From an uncultured Erythrobacter sp. (GTDB lineage: Bacteria; Pseudomonadota; Alphaproteobacteria; Sphingomonadales; Sphingomonadaceae), in the NCBI GenBank assembly GCA_947500645.1, contig CANMSD010000002.1, positions 496,001-560,000 on the forward strand: a stretch of DNA of 64,000 nt. The letters run 5' to 3'. The translations under genes and the position numbers were made by a program. How positions within the stretch are numbered: position 1 is the stretch's first letter; every line of letters begins with the position of its first letter. Positions 51,497 to 61,190 of the stretch are shown piece after piece. The notes beneath the pieces are model-generated. The model saw nothing but the letters and a program-made list of their open reading frames with translations. It was not told the origin of the DNA and made no database searches.

Positions 51497-52435
51497 ATGA
51501 TCACTCTTGTTGGCGCCGGTGCCTGGGGCAAAAATTTGTTCCGCAACCTGCATGAATTGAGTCTTTTGCATTCAGTGGTCGATCCGGCCCCGCAAGCCCG
51601 CGAACTGGCGGAACAGAACGGCGTTCCACATTTTGATGACATTGCTCAGGTTCTAGATAATCCCGAGATCAAAGGCGTGGCCGTTGCCACTTCGGCCCCG
51701 ACCCATTTTGCCGTCTGTATGGCTGCGTTAGATGCCGGCAAAGATGTATTCGTGGAGAAGCCCATCGCGTTGCAACTCAGCGACGCGCAAGCAATGGCCG
51801 AAAAAGCCAACGAAAAGAATGCCATCCTTATGGTTGGTCACCTGCTGCAATACCATCCGTGCTTTGCTGCACTGCGAGACCTAGTTGCCAAAGGCGAGCT
51901 GGGCAATGTTCGCTATGTGCTTTCAACCAGGCTGAACTTTGGTCGCATCCGCAGCAACGAGGACGTCATTTGGAGCTTCTCGCCCCACGACATATCCATG
52001 GTGCTATCCCTCATCGACGCTCCAGTGTCCGATGTCTCATCGCACGGCTTCGACATCCTGCAGGATGGTATCGCAGATATCGGTCACATCACTCTGAATT
52101 TCGCCAATGGTGCGAGCGCAGAGATTCGGTCGTCATGGCTGCATCCCCTGAAGGAGCAGCGCCTCGTCGTCGTTGGCCAAAGCAAGATGGCAGTGTTCGA
52201 TGATCGTCTACCTTGGGAAGAAAAGCTTACGATCTACGATCACCATGTCGCAGAGGGACCCGTGGCAGCCCCCGGCGAGGCGCATGCGGTTGACGTACCT
52301 TTTGGAGAGCCATTGAAACTCGAGCTCCAGCACTTCGCCGATCGGATTGATGATCGGCAGCCACCGATCAGCGATCCCGCCGAGGCGATTGCTGTTCTGA
52401 ATGTTTTGCAGCAAGCAAGCTCACTGGAAGGCTAG
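51497..52435 (+). CDS. wbpB: Gfo/Idh/MocA oxidoreductase, WbpB/WlbA-like
   Basis: A 312-residue NAD-dependent sugar-nucleotide dehydrogenase. It begins [21 protein letters not shown] (Rossmann), and has [23 protein letters not shown] and [14 protein letters not shown], residues typical of enzymes oxidising C3 of UDP-GlcNAcA. In the WbpABEDI pathway it makes the 3-keto sugar used by the WbpE aminotransferase. All five pathway types are in this locus, supporting the assignment. RBS AGGAAACAG precedes the ATG. Confidence 0.85.
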   Translation: MITLVGAGAWGKNLFRNLHELSLLHSVVDPAPQARELAEQNGVPHFDDIAQVLDNPEIKGVAVATSAPTHFAVCMAALDAGKDVFVEKPIALQLSDAQAMAEKANEKNAILMVGHLLQYHPCFAALRDLVAKGELGNVRYVLSTRLNFGRIRSNEDVIWSFSPHDISMVLSLIDAPVSDVSSHGFDILQDGIADIGHITLNFANGASAEIRSSWLHPLKEQRLVVVGQSKMAVFDDRLPWEEKLTIYDHHVAEGPVAAPGEAHAVDVPFGEPLKLELQHFADRIDDRQPPISDPAEAIAVLNVLQQASSLEG

Positions 52436-52443
52436 TGACCGTC

Positions 52444-53025
52444 ATGACCAGCTCAGATTACTTCGTCCACGAAACCGCACTTGTCGATGACCAGGTCGAC
52501 ATCGGCAAAGGCACTTCTGTGTGGCACTTTGTCCACTTGCTCTCTGGCACCAAGATCGGAGCGGGATGCTCGATCGGTCAAAACGCGATGGTGGGGCCAA
52601 ATGTTAGCGTCGGAAACGGCTGCAAGATCCAGAACAATGTCTCGATCTACAACGGTGTCGAGGTGGAGGACGACGTCTTTATGGGTCCGTCGATGGTATT
52701 CACCAACGTTCTGACTCCGCGAGCACATATCAATCGCAAGGATGAATTTGCGAAAACGCTTATCCGCAAAGGAGCGACTTTGGGTGCAAATTGCACGATC
52801 GTTTGCGGCAACACCGTTGGTCGTTACGCGATGGTCGGAGCTGGCGCAGTCGTGACCAAAGACGTCCCAGACTACGCGCTGGTCTTGGGTAACCCCGCGA
52901 GACAGGTCGGTTGGGTCAGTGCCGCCGGGGAGCGGTTGAGCGACGACCTAGTTTGCCCGCGAACCGGCGAACGCTACGAATTGGTTGGCGACAAACTGCG
53001 CCCGATCGAAAACGCCGGAGAGTAG
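52444..53025 (+). CDS. wbpD: hexapeptide-repeat N-acetyltransferase, WbpD-like
   Basis: A 193-residue left-handed beta-helix acyltransferase. It has [83 protein letters not shown], with the catalytic histidine in the WHF motif, and the pocket [12 protein letters not shown]. It should acetylate the 3-amino group of UDP-GlcNAc3NA. ATG 52444 or GTG 52435 (which overlaps the previous stop and has GGAAGG upstream) may be the true start. Confidence 0.88.
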   Translation: MTSSDYFVHETALVDDQVDIGKGTSVWHFVHLLSGTKIGAGCSIGQNAMVGPNVSVGNGCKIQNNVSIYNGVEVEDDVFMGPSMVFTNVLTPRAHINRKDEFAKTLIRKGATLGANCTIVCGNTVGRYAMVGAGAVVTKDVPDYALVLGNPARQVGWVSAAGERLSDDLVCPRTGERYELVGDKLRPIENAGE

Positions 53026-53055
53026 ACGCGCGCTTGCGATAGCACGCCCATTGTC

Positions 53056-54159
53056 ATGCATATCGTACAACTCACCTCTGCTCACCCACGCACGGATGCG
53101 CGCGTCTTTCACAAGCAGTGCTGCTCGTTGGCGGAAGCTGGTGCGAAAGTAACATTGGTTGTTGCCGATGGCTTGGGCGATGAGACCAAGAACGGGGTGG
53201 AAATTCGGGACGTAGGCCGAAGTGATGGCAGAGTCGGTCGCATGGCTCTTTCCAGCAAGCGCGTCTATTCGCTCGCGAAGACCCTTGAAGCCGATCTCTA
53301 TCACTTACACGATCCTGAGCTCATTCCGTGGGGCTTGATGCTTTCGCGCAGTAAAGTGCCAGTGGTGTTCGATGCGCATGAAGACTTGCCGGCGCAGATC
53401 GCGACCAAGCATTATCTGCCAAAGCCAGCGCGCAGCATTCTGGCAGGTGTTGCCTCTCTCGGAGAACGACTGGCATTTCCAAAATTCAGCGGGCTAATCG
53501 GAGCGACGCCAGAGATAACTGGGAAACTCCGTTCGCATCATCGCACGACGCAGCTGATTGCCAATTACCCCAAGCGAGACGAATTCGCTCCACCACAGGA
53601 GCGCGATCCCAGATTTGCGCTCTTCGTCGGCAGCATGAGCCGCATCCGCGGTATTGCAGAATTGGCCGACGCTATGCAGCATACCAATGCGAATCATAAG
53701 CTGCATCTGGTTGGGCCAATGGCAAATGATGGGATCGCAGAGAGAGTTGCGAGTTCTGCCGGCAGCGAACGCATCGTCACATTCGGCAGTGTTTCACGCG
53801 AGGCTGTAGCACAGCAAATGCGCGGTGCGGCATGCGGTATTGTGACATTCCTCGAAGCTCCCAATCATCTCAACGCCCAGCCTAACAAATTGTTCGAATA
53901 TATGAGCGCCGGTATCCCGGTCGTTGCCTCGCATTTCCCACTCTGGCGCGAACTGATTGAGGGTGCGAATTGCGGTCTTTGTGTTGATCCCGCGAACCCG
54001 CGCGCCATTGCGGAAGCCATCGATTGGGTCTTCGATAATCCGGAAGAAGCCGCACAGATGGGTCGTCGCGGACGCGCCGCAATCGAAGAGGGTTTGAATT
54101 GGGAAACTCAGGCTGAAGAGCTGCTGGCGTTCTATGGCCGGTTAGGGGCTGAATCATGA
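53056..54159 (+). CDS. glycosyltransferase family 4 protein
   Basis: A 367-residue GT-B glycosyltransferase. MHIVQLTSAHPRTDARVFHKQCCSLAEAGAKVTLVVAD opens the acceptor domain; YHLHDPELIPWGLML and VVFDAHEDLPAQI follow. The donor domain shows ALFVGSMSRIRGIAELADAM and NHLNAQPNKLFEYMSAGIPVVASHFPLWRELI, with the E-containing retaining motif. Donor is unknown; a link with the diacetamido-uronic acid made by its neighbours is plausible. It is coupled (ATGA) to wbpI. Confidence 0.9.
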   Translation: MHIVQLTSAHPRTDARVFHKQCCSLAEAGAKVTLVVADGLGDETKNGVEIRDVGRSDGRVGRMALSSKRVYSLAKTLEADLYHLHDPELIPWGLMLSRSKVPVVFDAHEDLPAQIATKHYLPKPARSILAGVASLGERLAFPKFSGLIGATPEITGKLRSHHRTTQLIANYPKRDEFAPPQERDPRFALFVGSMSRIRGIAELADAMQHTNANHKLHLVGPMANDGIAERVASSAGSERIVTFGSVSREAVAQQMRGAACGIVTFLEAPNHLNAQPNKLFEYMSAGIPVVASHFPLWRELIEGANCGLCVDPANPRAIAEAIDWVFDNPEEAAQMGRRGRAAIEEGLNWETQAEELLAFYGRLGAES

Positions 54160-55220
54160 AAATCGTTTCTGTAGTCGGTGCCAGGCCGCAATTCATCAAG
54201 GCCGCCGCAGTGTCGCGAGTCTTCTTAGAGTTCAGCGAAATCGACGAGAAAGTGGTCCACACTGGCCAGCATTTCGATGCCGGGATGTCAGACATATTCT
54301 TTGACGAGCTTGGCATACCCGAACCCGCGGCGCGGTTCGACATTTCCGGCGGCACGCATGGGGCGATGACTGGTCGGATGCTCATGGCAATGGACGAGCT
54401 ATTGAGCGAGCACAGGCCGGATCTTGTGCTCGTTTATGGCGACACCAACTCCACGTTAGCCGGTGCTCTATCGGCAGCAAAAATGCATATTCCGGTCGCG
54501 CATGTCGAGGCCGGCCTGCGCAGCTTCAACATGAAGATGCCTGAAGAAATCAATCGCATCCTCACCGACAATATCAGCCGCTACCTTTACTGCCCTACCG
54601 ATCAAGCAGTCACAAACCTGACCGATGAACGCTACGACAACCGTGACTGCGATATCCTGTTAACCGGCGATGTAATGCTGGATGCGATGCAAGGCTTCAG
54701 CCCGTTGGCTAGAAAGCCCGATATCGATCTGCCAAGCAAGTTTGCATTGGCGACGGTGCATCGAGCCGAGAATACCGACGAGCCAGATCGCCTTGCACAA
54801 ATCGTTAGCAGCCTAAACAATGTCCAGCGCGAAACGCTACCGATTGTCATGCCGCTGCACCCACGCACTCGCAATGCCATTGCCAGTTCCAATCTTGACC
54901 TCGAGGTTACCATCATTGATCCGGTAGGTTATCTCGAAATGCTATGGCTGCTCCGCAGCGCAGATCTTGTTCTCACCGATAGCGGCGGATTGCAGAAGGA
55001 AGCCTATTTTTGTGGCAAACCCTGCATAACCCTGCGCGATGAAACGGAGTGGGTCGAGCTTGTGGAGGCTGGTGCAAACTTCCTCACAGGGGCCCAGGGG
55101 TCAGAGATTAGCAAAGCGGCTCAGCTTGCTTTAGAATTGGAATTTGAACCCAATCTTGCTCTATTTGGTGGAGGCAACTGCGCCAAACGGATCGCAGAGC
55201 ACCTGACCAGAGGCCGATGA
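54156..55220 (+). CDS. wbpI: UDP-N-acetylglucosamine 2-epimerase family, WbpI/WecB-like
   Basis: A 354-residue non-hydrolysing 2-epimerase. VVGARPQFIKAAAVSRVF at the N-terminus, VYGDTNSTLAGALSAAKMHIPVAHVEAGLRSFNMKMPEEINR, LATVHRAENTDEPDRL and LTDSGGLQKEAYFCGKPCITLRDETEWVEL are diagnostic. Either it makes UDP-ManNAc (WecB) or it converts UDP-GlcNAc3NAcA to UDP-ManNAc3NAcA (WbpI). The presence of WbpA, B, D and E types makes the WbpI role likelier. It overlaps its neighbours by 4 bases at both ends. Confidence 0.85.
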   Translation: MKIVSVVGARPQFIKAAAVSRVFLEFSEIDEKVVHTGQHFDAGMSDIFFDELGIPEPAARFDISGGTHGAMTGRMLMAMDELLSEHRPDLVLVYGDTNSTLAGALSAAKMHIPVAHVEAGLRSFNMKMPEEINRILTDNISRYLYCPTDQAVTNLTDERYDNRDCDILLTGDVMLDAMQGFSPLARKPDIDLPSKFALATVHRAENTDEPDRLAQIVSSLNNVQRETLPIVMPLHPRTRNAIASSNLDLEVTIIDPVGYLEMLWLLRSADLVLTDSGGLQKEAYFCGKPCITLRDETEWVELVEAGANFLTGAQGSEISKAAQLALELEFEPNLALFGGGNCAKRIAEHLTRGR

Positions 55221-56593
55221 TGGATGCCATTCGCACTGCAGGGCGCCCGCCAAAACTGGCAATAAGAGACACTGACAGTTTCGCCAAGCTCGTCATAAGG
55301 CTGGCTTGTGCAGGCCTCCTCTTTCTCAGCCTCTCGATAATCTACACTGATTATGTGTCTGTGCTTTTCGCTTACTATGGCTTTCAGTACATTTTTGAGC
55401 CCGCTCGCCTGCCATTGGCGATTGGCGCGATCCTTGTTTTGACAGCCTTTGTCGCTCCTAGGATTGGCGACGTGAATGCGCTGCTTGTGACCCTGTGCCA
55501 CTTTTTCTTTTTGATCCCAACGGCCGTGATGTTCGTCTATGGCGGGCTATATAGCTCGATCTTCTTATGGACGGTCGTCATTTTGCTTGCGCTGATCGGG
55601 TTATCGCGCACTGATATTAGCATAAATTTCCGCGCATCGATCAGCCTGACAGCTCTGGAATTGTGTCTGTTCGCCTTGGCGCTTGCCGGCTTGGCGCTGG
55701 CAATATCGAGCGTGGGCCTCTTCTCCCTAAGCTTCAACATCTTCGAAGTGTATGATCAACGGGCGCTCGCGAACGAAGCGGATCTGGGTATCTTCGGATA
55801 TATTCAGCAATTAGGCGTACAGGCGTCTCTACTGCTTATCGCCGTGGCTTTCTTCAATCGCCAATACGCAATGGCAGTCGGCGGGTTCGCTATTGCAATT
55901 CTGTTTTTTGCCTACACCGGGCACAAGAGCTTCCTCTTTTGGTCGCTCTTTCTCGTCGCGTTCATCTATCTCGGACGCCTGAAAAACAAATTTTCGATAT
56001 TTGTCATCTCAGCCACAGTGTTCACATGGATCATGGTTCTGATCATGGACACATCGATTGGTTCGGACCTCAATAGCTTTTTGACTCGCCGCACACTTTT
56101 CACTCCCGTGCTGTTGAATCAATATTACATCATGTTCGCCGACCAGTTCGGCTTTCTCAGCTGGAGTTATTCGAAGGTTGGGCTGGGCTTTTTCGAATAT
56201 ACCGACACGGTTTCGCCGACGCAGGCCGTCGGTCACTATTTGACGGGCAGTGACACCAATTCAGCCAACACCGGGATGATAGGTTTCGGTTTCATCAATG
56301 CTGGTCATTTTGGTGTGGCAGCATATCTTATCACGTTCTTTGGAATCATGCTGCTAGGGGGCGGTGTGGCCAAAGCAAAAGGGATCGAACTGCTGGGTGC
56401 AGCAATCATGATCCGTGCAGCTTACTCCGCGGTGACAACTTCAGACTTGCCCGCGATCTTTCTATCTGGGGGCCTGGGTTATGCGCTTATACTTCTGTTG
56501 GTTTATCCAAGCGTCACTGCAACTGCTCCTTCCAAGAAGGGTTCGCTCGCTGCTACGCCTGACAACCGATTACCGATACGCTCCCCTGCGTAA
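55217..56593 (+). CDS. putative Wzy-type repeat-unit polymerase
   Basis: A 458-residue protein with about twelve hydrophobic segments and a large polar loop late in the chain (TDTVSPTQAVGHYLTGSDTNSANTGMIGFGFINAGHFGVAAYL). That layout is characteristic of oligosaccharide repeat-unit polymerases. Sequence similarity in this group is low, so the call relies on topology and locus. It has an ATGA overlap with the epimerase gene. The tail after the last helix is short and basic. Confidence 0.75.
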   Translation: MMDAIRTAGRPPKLAIRDTDSFAKLVIRLACAGLLFLSLSIIYTDYVSVLFAYYGFQYIFEPARLPLAIGAILVLTAFVAPRIGDVNALLVTLCHFFFLIPTAVMFVYGGLYSSIFLWTVVILLALIGLSRTDISINFRASISLTALELCLFALALAGLALAISSVGLFSLSFNIFEVYDQRALANEADLGIFGYIQQLGVQASLLLIAVAFFNRQYAMAVGGFAIAILFFAYTGHKSFLFWSLFLVAFIYLGRLKNKFSIFVISATVFTWIMVLIMDTSIGSDLNSFLTRRTLFTPVLLNQYYIMFADQFGFLSWSYSKVGLGFFEYTDTVSPTQAVGHYLTGSDTNSANTGMIGFGFINAGHFGVAAYLITFFGIMLLGGGVAKAKGIELLGAAIMIRAAYSAVTTSDLPAIFLSGGLGYALILLLVYPSVTATAPSKKGSLAATPDNRLPIRSPA

Positions 56594-56615
56594 CGCCAAG
56601 AAAGCTTCATAACAT

Positions 56616-58523
56616 ATGTGCGGAATATTCGCTCGGTTCTCGAGGGCAGCCGAGAGTACGACCAATCTTGCCGAGATTTCTCAACGATTGGCACATCGTG
56701 GGCCAGATGCAGAGGGCGCCGTCACCTGGTTCGGCGATGAGAAACCGCAGGTAGTTGAGGACTTTGGCAAACCTTGCGCCGGGCATGTCTTACTTCACCG
56801 GCGATTGGCGATCATCGATTTAGACCACCATGCCGATCAGCCGTTCGTATCCGCTGACGGTCGCCATTGGCTCATTTTCAACGGTGAGATTTACAATTAT
56901 CGCGAGCTTCGCAGCGAGATCGAGGCTGAAGGCGTTACTTTCCGCACATCCAGCGATACTGAAGTTCTACTCGCAGCCTGGCGTCTTTGGGGACCAGACT
57001 GCCTATCCAGGCTTGAAGGAATGTTTGCCTTCGTCATCTTCGACCGACGGCAAAACAAAGCCGTGGCTGCAAGAGATCCGTTTGGGATCAAACCTCTGTT
57101 CTTCAAGGTCTCACATAGTGAGATTCTTTTGTCTTCCGAGTTGTCACCAATCACCTTCCACGACTCGCCTGACAAGCTTGAAGCCAAGAGCGCAGCGCAA
57201 GCAATCCGTTGGGGAATGAACGATGGCCATGGGGCGAGCCTGATACCAGGAGTGCGAAGGCTTTCGCCGGGAACATATTGCATGATCGACCTCAATGGCC
57301 AGGCAAGCATGGCCGACCCAGTGAGATACTGTGATCTCCAAACGGTCCAACAGGAAGACTGGGATTATGGTGAAGCCACGCAAAAGCTCCGGGAGACATT
57401 CTTGGGCTCCGTTGACCGTCATCTGCGGTCGGACGCCTCACTTGGATTTGCGCTTTCCGGAGGAATAGATTCTAGCGCGATTGTGTGCGCCGCACATGAG
57501 CTGGGACGAGAAGGGATCAAGACATTCTCGTACGTGCCGCAGGATGAACGTATTTCCGAGCGCAAATGGATTGACATCGTCGCGCGGCACGTTGGGGCAG
57601 AAACGCACTTCATCCAACCGCAACGCAGCGATGTGGCGGCGAAACTTGCGGAAGTGATACGGTCTCAAGGCGAACCATTCGCAAGCCTCAGTATCTATGC
57701 TCAGTACGAGCTGTATGCCGAAGTGGCCCGGCAGGACGTGAAAGTCCTATTGAGCGGGCAAGGAGCCGACGAATTGCTTGCCGGCTATATCTCATATTAC
57801 CAGGCAGCAGCGTTTCAGGACATCGCGAAAGGCCGTCTCAAGACTGGGATATCGAGGTTGCACAGCCTCGACGCCCACTTTGGCGTAGGCTGGAAATCTT
57901 CACTGCTCTGGATGCTACGCCTCAGCCTTCCTCAAAAATTGCGAAATCAAATGGCGAGAGTAAATTTCGCCAGCCGTGCTCCATGGGCCGACACTCATGC
58001 GATGGCAGAGAACGGGATGAGGAATTGGGCGGAATTGCGGCCGCGATCAGCTGCCAATTCGTCGGTGAGTGGAATGCTGCGAGATTCAATCGAGAACTCT
58101 CTAGTGGCGCTGTTGCGTTATGATGATCGTAACTCGATGGCGCATTCCGTTGAGAGCCGCGTACCTTTTCTGACGCTGGACATGGCTCGCTTGTGCCTTT
58201 CTTTCCCTGATTCATTCCTGATCGACGATGCTGGCGTCACCAAACGGATCTTCAGGGACGCGATGAGAGGAATCGTGCCCGAAGAAATCCTGCAACGCCA
58301 AGACAAGCTCGGCTTCACCCCCGACAATTCGAACTGGCGGGATGCACTGGGCAGCTTCATTCCTAGCGGAGAGGGTAAACGTGTCGCGGGCCTCGTCTTT
58401 CCCAAAGAACTGAGCGAGGCCCTTCAATCAGAAGACAATGGCGGAAGAGAAGACATCACCTTCGCCTGGAGATCACTCAACCTTTGCGCATTGGAAACGC
58501 TCTACACCGAGACGCTCAATTGA
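56616..58523 (+). CDS. asnB: glutamine-dependent asparagine-synthase-family amidotransferase
   Basis: A 635-residue two-domain amidotransferase. The N-terminal class II glutaminase has catalytic Cys2 in MCGIFARFSR, HRGPDAEG and LIFNGEIYNYRELRSEIE. The synthetase domain has the PP-loop FALSGGIDSSAIVCAAHELG and SRVPFLTLDMARLCLSFP. Free asparagine synthesis is possible, but in polysaccharide loci such proteins (WbpS-type) amidate sugar carboxyl groups. Given uronic-acid synthesis genes alongside, a uronamide-forming role is a good alternative. It starts 22 bases after the Wzy-like gene. Confidence 0.9.
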   Translation: MCGIFARFSRAAESTTNLAEISQRLAHRGPDAEGAVTWFGDEKPQVVEDFGKPCAGHVLLHRRLAIIDLDHHADQPFVSADGRHWLIFNGEIYNYRELRSEIEAEGVTFRTSSDTEVLLAAWRLWGPDCLSRLEGMFAFVIFDRRQNKAVAARDPFGIKPLFFKVSHSEILLSSELSPITFHDSPDKLEAKSAAQAIRWGMNDGHGASLIPGVRRLSPGTYCMIDLNGQASMADPVRYCDLQTVQQEDWDYGEATQKLRETFLGSVDRHLRSDASLGFALSGGIDSSAIVCAAHELGREGIKTFSYVPQDERISERKWIDIVARHVGAETHFIQPQRSDVAAKLAEVIRSQGEPFASLSIYAQYELYAEVARQDVKVLLSGQGADELLAGYISYYQAAAFQDIAKGRLKTGISRLHSLDAHFGVGWKSSLLWMLRLSLPQKLRNQMARVNFASRAPWADTHAMAENGMRNWAELRPRSAANSSVSGMLRDSIENSLVALLRYDDRNSMAHSVESRVPFLTLDMARLCLSFPDSFLIDDAGVTKRIFRDAMRGIVPEEILQRQDKLGFTPDNSNWRDALGSFIPSGEGKRVAGLVFPKELSEALQSEDNGGREDITFAWRSLNLCALETLYTETLN

Positions 58524-58534
58524 GTTTGGGCCGA

Positions 58535-59806
58535 ATGATCCTGCGGCTGGGTTCAGCCAACATGGTCATGTTGGCGGCCCATATCGCAACCATCGGCATC
58601 TTAGGCATAATTGCACCTCCGAAAGAATTTGGACTCTTTCTTCTCGCTCTTTCCATATCGCTGCCGTTCTCTTCATTCGCCGGTTTGCGCCTTGAAAGCG
58701 CCTTGCCAAGCTTAAACAGCGGCAGGGAACTGAAAACTGTTCTAGCTTTGGCCACGCTGTCGGTCGGGTTTGTTTGCCTGCTTCAACTAGGGACAGTTCT
58801 ATGGCTTGGACAACTGCAAATGTTCGAGGTTCAGACGCTCGATGCGTTGTCTATCGCCGCATTGACCGCACTGACATTTACGCAGGCACTTATTCAAATC
58901 GGTCGGCTTTGGGCCATCAGGCATCAACAGATAGACGCAATCGCACGGGCCACCAAAGTGCGCGCTGCTGCGACCTTAGTGCTGCGTGGAAGCGTTGTCA
59001 TAGCGTTGCTTATCGGTGTCGCAGGTTTTCTCGGCTCTATTGGAACGGCCTTGATTCTTTGCGAGCTCGCGATCGCCATATTAATGGCCTCCCAGCTTTT
59101 CCCGGCCCAAGAGGCAAAGACTGCACTTGGAAAGTTGCGCAAGAGGGTGACTCAGGCAACGCTCAGAAAGAACTGGAAATTTCCAGTTCTGGAAACGCCG
59201 TCGAGCATAATTGATAACTTGGCAGCCAACGCTCCACTTCTGCTCGTAACGCAATTCTTTGGGTTGACCGCGACGGCTAGTTTTGGATTGGCATTTCGCG
59301 GGCTCGCAGTGCCGATCGCCCAACTCTCAAAGACGCTCACCGAAGTCATGCAAACGCGTTACTCCGAGCTGCAGCGATCGGGCGAATGGAGAGGATTCGC
59401 GCACCTCTTTTTTCGCTCATCTGCCATCGCAATAGGACTGGCACTAGCTGGCACCGCCGCCACAATCCTGGTCTCATACGGTTTGATCCAAACCCTTGAA
59501 GACGCTTATCTTAGAGAAGTGCTTTGGATCATAATCTTGATCTCACCCTGGATCGCAAGCAGCGCCGTTGTGAACATCAACTCGCGCATATTGTTGATGC
59601 TAAAACGACAAGAATTGAAGCTGGTATACGATGGCTTGCAGATCGTTTTCATCGTACTGCTCTGGATCCTCCAGAGGACATATTCGCCTGATCTGTTCGA
59701 ATTTGTGTGGTGGATCAGCTGTACGCAAGTGGCGGCGTACGGCGTCTATTGGATGCTAATCTGGGTCGCCATCAAGGCCGAGAGTAATAGGGCTGCGCTG
59801 GTCTGA
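58535..59806 (+). CDS. Wzx-type polysaccharide flippase
   Basis: A 423-residue membrane protein with twelve or more hydrophobic segments of the oligosaccharide flippase/MATE-like fold. Examples are MVMLAAHIATIGILGIIAPPKEFGLFLLALSISLPFSSFAGLRLESAL and IDNLAANAPLLLVTQFFGLTATASFGLAFRGLAVPIAQLSK. It should flip the lipid-linked repeat unit to the periplasm for Wzy. The start may be ATG 58535 or a TTG at 58520 overlapping the asnB stop. It ends the plus-strand EPS genes, convergent with wbpA. Confidence 0.87.
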   Translation: MILRLGSANMVMLAAHIATIGILGIIAPPKEFGLFLLALSISLPFSSFAGLRLESALPSLNSGRELKTVLALATLSVGFVCLLQLGTVLWLGQLQMFEVQTLDALSIAALTALTFTQALIQIGRLWAIRHQQIDAIARATKVRAAATLVLRGSVVIALLIGVAGFLGSIGTALILCELAIAILMASQLFPAQEAKTALGKLRKRVTQATLRKNWKFPVLETPSSIIDNLAANAPLLLVTQFFGLTATASFGLAFRGLAVPIAQLSKTLTEVMQTRYSELQRSGEWRGFAHLFFRSSAIAIGLALAGTAATILVSYGLIQTLEDAYLREVLWIIILISPWIASSAVVNINSRILLMLKRQELKLVYDGLQIVFIVLLWILQRTYSPDLFEFVWWISCTQVAAYGVYWMLIWVAIKAESNRAALV

Positions 59807-59846
59807 CAGAGACAATCAGCGCAAGCCCTCCGCAACTCAATTTTTG

Positions 59847-61172
59847 CTAAGCGGGGAAGATGTTATCCGCTGAAGCATCAAAGACATTTCTGGTATCGAT
59901 GACCAACTCACAGTGTTTTGCAACGGCTTCGTAATCGACCTTGTCGTGATCTGTGCAAAGCAACACCGCGTCATATTCCGCAAAAGCTGCGGGGTTGAAG
60001 TCAACACTACGCCGCCCAACCATTTCTGGATGCTCACGCAAATTGGGTATGACCGGCACATAGGGATCGTAGAACTCAACCTTTGCGCCGCGACTCTCAA
60101 GTTCTTCGATGAGCACGAAACCAGGACTCTCACGAGTGTCCTCGACATTCTTCTTGTAGGCGACACCCAGAACCAGGACTCTCGCGCCGGCAACGGCCTT
60201 CTGCTTGCGGTCGCTCAGAGCCCGAACCAGCTCCTCAACCACATGGTATGGGGCCATCAAGTTCACCTCACCCGCTAGCTCAATGAAGCGGGTTGGCACC
60301 TGGAATTCTCGTGCGCGCCAGGTCAGATAGAACGGGTCAATTGGAATACAGTGACCACCGAGGCCTGGGCCGGGGTAGAATGGCATATATCCAAAGGGCT
60401 TGGTTGCTGCACCTTCGATAACGTCCCAGACGCTAATCCCCATTTTGGCATAAATCAGCTTAAGCTCGTTGACCAAGGCAATGTTGACCGATCGGAAAAT
60501 GTTCTCGGTCAGCTTTACCGCCTCTGCAACCTCGCAACTTGCCACCGGCACAGCCTTGTCGACGACAGAACCGTAGAACGTCATGGCCACATCGAGGGCC
60601 GCCTCACCATCGGCGCCGACAACCTTTGGAATTGTGCGTGTTTCAAAATCAGGATTGCCAGGGTCTTCACGCTCAGGAGAATAGGCAAGGAAGAAATCCT
60701 CGCCACTTTTCAATCCATCGGACTCAAGGATCGGCTTCATCAAATCCCTGGTCGTGCCGGGATAGGTGGTCGACTCCAGAGAAATCAGCTGGCCTGCACG
60801 TAAATGCGGCCGGATCGCTTCAACCGTCTGCAAGACATAAGTCAGGTCAGGCTCGCGATGCTTACTAAGCGGCGTTGGCACGCAAATAACCAACGCATCA
60901 CATTCGACCGTTTGCGAAAAATCGCTAGTTACGTGAAAACGGTCGCCTTCCCGCATCGTCGCAAGCAAGCTGTCTGGCACCCGCTCAATCGGCGACTTCG
61001 CCGCGTTGAGCGCCTCGATTTTCGCATCGTCCACGTCAAAGCCAAGCACACGGTAGCCCGCCTGGAACGCGGCGACAGCTAATGGCAGCCCGACATAGCC
61101 CATGCCCAGAATCCCGATAACCGCTTCACGCGATTCCAGGCGGTCGATTACCGACTTCGCATTGTCACTCAT
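59847..61172 (-). CDS. wbpA: UDP-N-acetylglucosamine 6-dehydrogenase, WbpA-like
   Basis: A 441-residue NAD-dependent UDP-sugar dehydrogenase. IGILGMGYVGLPLAVAAFQAG is the cofactor motif; VICVPTPL, SLESTTYPGTTRDL, EVAEAVKLTENIFRSVNIALVNEL and the catalytic cysteine in GPGLGGHCIPIDPFYL follow, with a C-terminal VLGVAYKKNVEDTRESP. It oxidises C6 of UDP-GlcNAc to the uronic acid, first step of the WbpABEDI route. It is downstream of wbpE by 18 bases, in a separate operon facing the main EPS genes. Confidence 0.92.
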   Translation of the reverse strand: MSDNAKSVIDRLESREAVIGILGMGYVGLPLAVAAFQAGYRVLGFDVDDAKIEALNAAKSPIERVPDSLLATMREGDRFHVTSDFSQTVECDALVICVPTPLSKHREPDLTYVLQTVEAIRPHLRAGQLISLESTTYPGTTRDLMKPILESDGLKSGEDFFLAYSPEREDPGNPDFETRTIPKVVGADGEAALDVAMTFYGSVVDKAVPVASCEVAEAVKLTENIFRSVNIALVNELKLIYAKMGISVWDVIEGAATKPFGYMPFYPGPGLGGHCIPIDPFYLTWRAREFQVPTRFIELAGEVNLMAPYHVVEELVRALSDRKQKAVAGARVLVLGVAYKKNVEDTRESPGFVLIEELESRGAKVEFYDPYVPVIPNLREHPEMVGRRSVDFNPAAFAEYDAVLLCTDHDKVDYEAVAKHCELVIDTRNVFDASADNIFPA

Positions 61173-61190
61173 TAAACTGGCCCTTGTGGG

